Positions 30,878 to 34,542 of a stretch of 34,542 bases of DNA are shown piece after piece (position 1 is the stretch's first letter; the number at the start of each line of letters is the position of its first letter). The stretch comes from Thermodesulfatator atlanticus DSM 21156 (GTDB lineage: Bacteria; Desulfobacterota; Thermodesulfobacteria; Thermodesulfobacteriales; Thermodesulfatatoraceae): NCBI RefSeq assembly GCF_000421585.1, contig NZ_ATXH01000026.1:1-34542 (forward strand), written 5' to 3'. The notes under the pieces are model-generated. The model had not been told where the DNA came from, ran no database searches, and saw only the letters and a list, made by a program, of their open reading frames with translations. Position numbers and translations under genes: made by a program.

Positions 30878-31804
30878 GAGCTCAAGCAAAAATATTTCTT
30901 GGTTAAGATTCATCTGAATGGCAGAAAACGCCTGTTGCACACGTTCCATTGCGGGGACAACGAAATCTCGAGGAGGCTTCTCAGGAAGCATCTCAGGAAA
31001 TTCATCTAGCTCAAGGTGGCTTAAAAGCCCCTGACGCAACCACACCAAGACCATTTCCCAAAAAAGAGGGAGGTCTTCTTTTAATTTGGGAAGGGTCTCG
31101 GCCACTGCCACGATTTGTGATGGCTTGCCTGTGGAAATAGCCTTAACAAACCGGGAAAGCTCCTCAAGAAAGCCCCTTTCTGCCAGGCGAAGCGCCCTAC
31201 CAAGGCTTCCTTCAGCCAGACACGAAAGACCTTTTGCCTCTTCCTCAGAAAGCCCAAAGCGCTCTACCAACACTTGTTCAAGAATCTTTTGGGGAAGGGG
31301 CCTAAAACGCACAATCTGGCAACGAGATACTATCGTGGGCAAAAGGCCTTCGGTGCTTTTAGCCACCAGGACGAAGAGATTATAAGGAGGTGGCTCTTCA
31401 AGGGATTTAAGAAGGGCGTTAGCTGCTTCTCGGGTCATGGCTTCTGCATCAGGGAACAAAATAAGCCGCCTTTCAGCCTCAAGGGGTCTGAAATAAAGTT
31501 TGGCCTCTAGCGCACGAATCTGTTCTATTTTTAATGACTTGCTCGCAGGGCTTATTATTTCAACATCAGGGTGATTCCCGCGCAAAAATTTAGCACAGGG
31601 AACACATTTCCCGCAGGCTGTTTTCCCCTCACAAAGAAGCCGCCAGAAAAAAGAAAGTGCGGTGGTTTCTTTGCCAACGCCTTCAGGGCCAAGAAAAAGA
31701 TAGGCGTGGGGAAGGCGGGCCTTTCCCTGGGCTTTTAAAAGGATTCCAAGGGCCCGGTCCTGGCCTTTGATCTCATCAAAGGAAAGCGCCTTTAGCTCTG
31801 GCAC
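30803..31804 (-). CDS. holB: DNA polymerase III delta' subunit
   Basis: HolB is part of the clamp loader that places the sliding clamp on DNA. The N-terminal AAA+ part has LPHAYLFLGPEGVGKETTALSF (P-loop region). A zinc module follows, CEGKTACGKCVPC, then HPDVEIISP and the DAEAMTREAANALLKSLEEPP and SRCQIVRFRPL (sensor) segments. About 333 aa are encoded from GTG 31804, which has GGGAGG 4 nt upstream; an ATG at 31816 is an alternative and would lengthen the overlap with murA. The gene overlaps the end of murA. Its 3' end overlaps the convergent FmdE-like gene by 75 nt, and both are coding there. Confidence 0.92.
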   Translation of the reverse strand: MPELKALSFDEIKGQDRALGILLKAQGKARLPHAYLFLGPEGVGKETTALSFFWRLLCEGKTACGKCVPCAKFLRGNHPDVEIISPASKSLKIEQIRALEAKLYFRPLEAERRLILFPDAEAMTREAANALLKSLEEPPPYNLFVLVAKSTEGLLPTIVSRCQIVRFRPLPQKILEQVLVERFGLSEEEAKGLSCLAEGSLGRALRLAERGFLEELSRFVKAISTGKPSQIVAVAETLPKLKEDLPLFWEMVLVWLRQGLLSHLELDEFPEMLPEKPPRDFVVPAMERVQQAFSAIQMNLNQEIFLLELLTFLAELWRKALHAEVSPVGARAA

Positions 31805-33066
31805 GGAGCCTCCCATATCTTGGCACCCAGTTTAGAAAACTTGTCGCAAAGGGACTCATAGCCCCTTTTCAAATGATGAATCTCGCTGATTTCCGTAACA
31901 CCTTCTGCTCCAAGCGCGGCCAGCACAAGAGAGGCACTTGCGCGCAAATCGGTTGCCTTTACCGGCGCAGCCTGGAGCCTTTTCACCCCTTGAACCACTG
32001 CCACCCGGCCCTCTACGGTAATTTCTGCCCCAAGGCGTTTTAGCTCCTCCACGTGATGGAAGCGGTCTTCAAAAACCGTCTCAACAACCACAGAAACGCC
32101 TTTGACCGTACATAAAACCGCCATGATTTGTGCTTGAAGATCCGTAGGATAACCGGGATAGGGGGCTGTTCTTATCTTAATGGGTCTAAGCCTTTTGCCA
32201 CGCCTGCTAAGAATCTCATCACCGGAGATTTCTATCGTAAGCCCGAGCTGCTTAAGGGAAGCTAAAACATTTTCAAGATGGGAAGGGTTGGCCCTTTTAA
32301 CGATAATTTCGCCTCCTGCCACCGCGGGAGCCATGAGATATGTACCTGCTTCAATACGGTCAGGGATAATATCGACCTTGGCAGGGGATAGCCCTTTGAC
32401 CCCTTCAATGTAGATATTTTCGCTTCCATGGCCTTTTATCTTGGCGCCCATAGCACAGAGCATATCTCCCAAAAATTCGATCTCCGGCTCCTTGGCAGCA
32501 TTGCGGATAAGAGTTTTTCCCCGGGCAAGGCTTGCGGCCATCATAATGGTTTCTGTGGCGGTAACCGAGGGAAAATCAAAGAAAATTTCTGCTCCGCAAA
32601 GCCCTCGGCGTGGAGCCTTGGCCACGATATAGCCGTGTTCCATTTCTATTTTGGCCCCCATAGCCTCAAGGCCTTTTAAATGCAAGTCTATGGGGCGTTT
32701 GCCAATAGGGCATCCTCCAGGACGTGCTACTTTGGCCTTTCCGTGCTTGGCAAGCAGCGGACCAAGCACCAGCACCGAAGCCCGCATCCGGCTTACGATT
32801 TCGTAAGGAGCAAGGGTTTCTTCGGCATTCGAAGTGTCCAAATAAAGGCCTTCACGGGTTATTTCATACTGACAGCCCAAACGCCCCAGGAGTTCAAGCA
32901 TGGTAAAAACATCAACCAGCCAGGGAACATTTGAAAAAAAATACTCCCCTTCTGCTAAAAGTGCGGCTGCAAGTGCAGGAAGAGCAGCGTTTTTGGCTCC
33001 GCTGATAATAACCTCGCCAGAGAGCTTGTGCCCCCCTTCCACGAAGATACAGATGTTTTCTTGCAT
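31792..33066 (-). CDS. murA: UDP-N-acetylglucosamine 1-carboxyvinyltransferase
   Basis: MurA (424 aa) carries out the first committed step of peptidoglycan synthesis. The N-terminal substrate-binding ISGAKNAALP is at residues 21-30 (Lys25-Asn26). The active-site Cys is Cys119 in RPGGCPIGKRP, so the enzyme should be sensitive to fosfomycin. PDRIEAGTYL and GYPTDLQAQIMA are further family motifs. The start at 33066 follows CAGGAGC; the frame extends upstream to 33102 but without a ribosome site. It lies 16 nt after prmC and overlaps holB. Confidence 0.97.
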   Translation of the reverse strand: MQENICIFVEGGHKLSGEVIISGAKNAALPALAAALLAEGEYFFSNVPWLVDVFTMLELLGRLGCQYEITREGLYLDTSNAEETLAPYEIVSRMRASVLVLGPLLAKHGKAKVARPGGCPIGKRPIDLHLKGLEAMGAKIEMEHGYIVAKAPRRGLCGAEIFFDFPSVTATETIMMAASLARGKTLIRNAAKEPEIEFLGDMLCAMGAKIKGHGSENIYIEGVKGLSPAKVDIIPDRIEAGTYLMAPAVAGGEIIVKRANPSHLENVLASLKQLGLTIEISGDEILSRRGKRLRPIKIRTAPYPGYPTDLQAQIMAVLCTVKGVSVVVETVFEDRFHHVEELKRLGAEITVEGRVAVVQGVKRLQAAPVKATDLRASASLVLAALGAEGVTEISEIHHLKRGYESLCDKFSKLGAKIWEAPCQS

Positions 33067-33082
33067 CAAAAGCTCCTGCTTT

Positions 33083-33928
33083 TTATAAGCTATATTTTGC
33101 AACCAAAACGCGATGATGCCCTGATAAATCTTTCACAAAAAAGTATTTATATCCTAATTTTTCCGCGAGAGAAGCTACTTTTTCTCTTTGCCTATAACCT
33201 ATCTCAAGGATAACGTAGCCAGGGGGTTTAAGAAACCCGGGAGCTTTTTTCAAGGTTTCGGCTATAAAATCAAGGCCTTCTTCTCCTGCTAGAAGGGCTT
33301 CCTGTGGTTCGTGTAACTTTACCTCTTTGTCAAGCGTTTCCCATTCGTTTTTCGCCACATAAGGCGGGTTACTCAAAATGGCATTAAAAAAATGGGTTTC
33401 TTTGAAGGGGCTAAGCCAGTTTCCCCTTACTAAAAGAAGTTTTTTTTCAAGGCCATATCTTTTTAGGTTTTGGATTGTATATGCCAGGGCCTGCGAACTG
33501 ATATCCACACCGATGATTTTAAAAGAAGGCCTTTCCAGGGCCAAGGTAATAGAAATACAGCCTGAGCCCACCCCCAATTCAAGTAAATAAGACCCCTCAG
33601 GTAAAAGGTTAAGGGCAGTTTCTACTAAGATTTCTGTTTCAGGACGAGGAATAAGAACCCCTGGGCCAACTTTGAATAAACAGCCAAAAAACTCAACTTC
33701 TCCAAGGAGATATGCGGCAGGAACCCCTTGAGAACGCTTCTCTAAAAGCATAAAAAATTTTTTTGCAACTAAAGGGGGAACTTCTTTTTCCTGATAAATA
33801 TCAAGAAGTTTTTTGCCTAAAAGAAAAGATAGGATAAAACGGCTTTCGTAATCAGCCTCTTTTGGAGAAAAGCCCTTTTTTACGAGAAAATCTCTGCCTT
33901 TTTGAAGAATCTCTAAAAGTGCAGGCAT
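33083..33928 (-). CDS. prmC: PrmC/HemK, peptide chain release factor N5-glutamine methyltransferase
   Basis: PrmC (281 aa) methylates the Gln of the GGQ motif in release factors. The SAM-binding motif LELGVGSGCISI is near residue 118, and the catalytic NPPY (AILSNPPYVAKNEWE) near 190. The VGPGVLIPRPETEILVE segment is family-specific. The ATG at 33928 is preferred; a GTG at 33952 would add eight residues. Neither start has a strong ribosome site. It is the first gene of the leftward prmC-murA-holB run; prfA, its usual neighbour, is absent. Confidence 0.95.
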   Translation of the reverse strand: MPALLEILQKGRDFLVKKGFSPKEADYESRFILSFLLGKKLLDIYQEKEVPPLVAKKFFMLLEKRSQGVPAAYLLGEVEFFGCLFKVGPGVLIPRPETEILVETALNLLPEGSYLLELGVGSGCISITLALERPSFKIIGVDISSQALAYTIQNLKRYGLEKKLLLVRGNWLSPFKETHFFNAILSNPPYVAKNEWETLDKEVKLHEPQEALLAGEEGLDFIAETLKKAPGFLKPPGYVILEIGYRQREKVASLAEKLGYKYFFVKDLSGHHRVLVAKYSL

Positions 33929-33952
33929 AACAGAAGATTTAAACAAAACCAC

Positions 33953-34190
33953 GGAGAAAAGCCATATAAATCCTAAAAGCTAAACAATTTGACATTCCAG
34001 ATTTGCGATTGGGAGCCCGTTTTATTCCACAAAGCGTCATCGCGAGAAGGCCTGATAGGGATACCATAGTAATTTCACCAACGCGTATCATCGCAAGGCG
34101 AGCTAGGCTCGCCAAAGTAATCTCAAGGGATTGGTTGGCACATGGGGCGTTGCATCAAAAGCTATTCGCTTGCAATGACGGAACAAAAAT
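33953..34190. other. Intergenic region between the rRNA operon and prmC
   Basis: No gene is visible. The region holds a decayed repeat (34035-34180) and, further left, about 80 bp in which the prmC promoter is expected. I could not choose a convincing promoter for prmC. Confidence 0.4.
34035..34180. repeat. Non-coding repeat element with inverted termini (MITE/REP-like)
   Basis: The ends CGTCATCGCGAG (34035-34046) and CTTGCAATGACG (34169-34180) are inverted repeats matching at 10 of 12 positions. An inner copy of the left end (ATCATCGCAAGG, near 34088) and a perfect palindrome GGCGAGC-TAG-GCTCGCC (34097-34113) lie between them. GTCATTGCGAG...CGCAATGAC elements are frequent between genes in diverse bacteria. 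No transposase is present. Confidence 0.6.
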
Positions 34191-34224
34191 AAAAAAGCCC
34201 GGCTGGTTTCCCAACCGGGCTTTT
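34191..34224 (-). terminator. Terminator of the rRNA operon
   Basis: On the minus strand GCCCGGTTGG (34220-34211) pairs with CCAGCCGGGC (34206-34197) with one mismatch round a GAAA loop, followed by TTTTTT (34196-34191). It stands just downstream of the 5S gene. Confidence 0.9.
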
Positions 34225-34238
34225 CTCTATCTTTATTA

Positions 34239-34354
34239 CCCGGGCGCCGACCTACTCTCCCACCGGGGTAACCCGGCAGTACCATCGGCCCTGGAGGGCT
34301 TAACGACCGTGTTCGGAATGGGTACGGGTGTGGCCCCTCCGGTATGGGCACCCA
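34239..34354 (-). rRNA. rrf: 5S ribosomal RNA
   Basis: The minus strand reads GGGTGCCCATACCGGAGGGG at the 5' end. It continues through the conserved loop CCCATTCCGAACACGG and the segment GATGGTACTGCC to GGGAGAGTAGGTCGGCGCCC at the 3' end. GGGTGCCC and GGGCGCCC form the terminal helix. The ends are good to within a few nucleotides. It is the last gene of a leftward rRNA operon. Confidence 0.95.
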
Positions 34355-34451
34355 GGAATTCCTTCCCCTTAAAAACTCTCGACAAGTGATATAGGATATC
34401 GCTCCGGTACCCACAAGCCTCTCACCACAGTATCAACTATTAAGCCAATAC
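34355..34451 (-). other. 23S-5S internal transcribed spacer with a hairpin
   Basis: The spacer is about 97 nt and holds no tRNA. On the minus strand CCACAGTAT (34456-34448) pairs with ATACTGTGG (34433-34425), a perfect 9-bp stem that starts at the very 3' end of 23S rRNA. Such a stem is a likely processing site. Confidence 0.7.
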
Positions 34452-34542
34452 TGTGGCCAAGCCGCTCGGGCGATTAGTACCGGTCAGCTCCACCCATTGC
34501 TGGGCTTCCACCTCCGGCCTATCTACCAGGTAGTCTCCCTGG
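34452..34542 (-). rRNA. rrl: 23S ribosomal RNA, 3' end (partial)
   Basis: The minus strand carries the conserved 3' part of 23S rRNA: GGTAGATAGGCCGGAGGTGG, then GAGCTGACCGGTACTAATCG and CCGAGCGGCTTGGCC. The rest of the gene continues beyond the right edge. The exact 3' end is estimated at about 34452-34454. Confidence 0.93.

Noticed and set aside
34003-34389. A 128-codon plus-strand frame at the right end
   Set aside because: It runs through a repeat, the rRNA terminator and the 5S gene on the other strand, so it cannot be a protein gene.

Overview
The window looks like a piece of chromosome from a thermophilic, hydrogen-oxidising, sulfate-reducing bacterium. It carries the adenylylsulfate reductase genes (aprBA), the Qmo electron-transfer complex (qmoABC), a Tat-exported membrane-bound [NiFe] hydrogenase and most of its maturation genes. 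The Lys/Glu-rich proteins, moderate G+C and gene set would fit the Thermodesulfobacteria (for example a Thermodesulfatator-like organism), but that placement is inference from gene content, not from a database search.

Layout, left to right. 1-770: 5' end of tuf (EF-Tu) preceded by tRNA-Tyr, tRNA-Gly and tRNA-Thr, all leftward, with a good promoter just after qmoC. 775-8327: leftward aprB-aprA, a terminator, then qmoA-qmoB-qmoC; a consensus promoter with a palindromic operator-like site lies before aprB. 8501-9085: mobA-like gene, rightward. 9361-12842: leftward hydrogenase operon (small subunit, large subunit, cytochrome b). 12947-16955: divergent maturation operon (protease, hypC, hypA, hypB, hypF). 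16956-18744: a small accessory, decaying stretch with an orphan Phd-type antitoxin, a truncated VapC, an AT-rich gap, a protein with an exact JAMM metalloprotease motif, a REP-like hairpin and an antitoxin pseudogene. 18745-20408: panD-rimO, leftward. 20566-21807: an AAA/DUF4143 ATPase broken by four frameshifts. 21917-23670: L,D-transpeptidase and panC, leftward. 23746-23952: a tiny secreted basic protein. 23969-27884: leftward J-domain protein, lysC, cimA, cooC. 27959-30877: rightward ispF, uvrC, FmdE-like protein. 30803-33928: leftward prmC, murA, holB, the last overlapping the FmdE gene tail to tail. 34191-34542: leftward rRNA operon end (23S 3' end, 5S, terminator).

How the parts fit: the periplasmic hydrogenase passes electrons through its b-type cytochrome to the quinone pool; QmoABC takes electrons from quinol and delivers them to AprAB in the cytoplasm, where APS is reduced to sulfite. 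The maturation operon supplies Ni and the Fe(CN)2CO ligands for the hydrogenase; hypD and hypE are not in this window. The most unusual items are the JAMM-motif protein between two toxin-antitoxin relics, the likely ATT start of panC, the operator-like palindrome at the apr promoter, the duplicated TGCGTAAA boxes between the divergent hydrogenase operons, the 75-bp tail-to-tail coding overlap of the FmdE-like gene and holB, and a dispersed GGATCC-flanked hairpin repeat.
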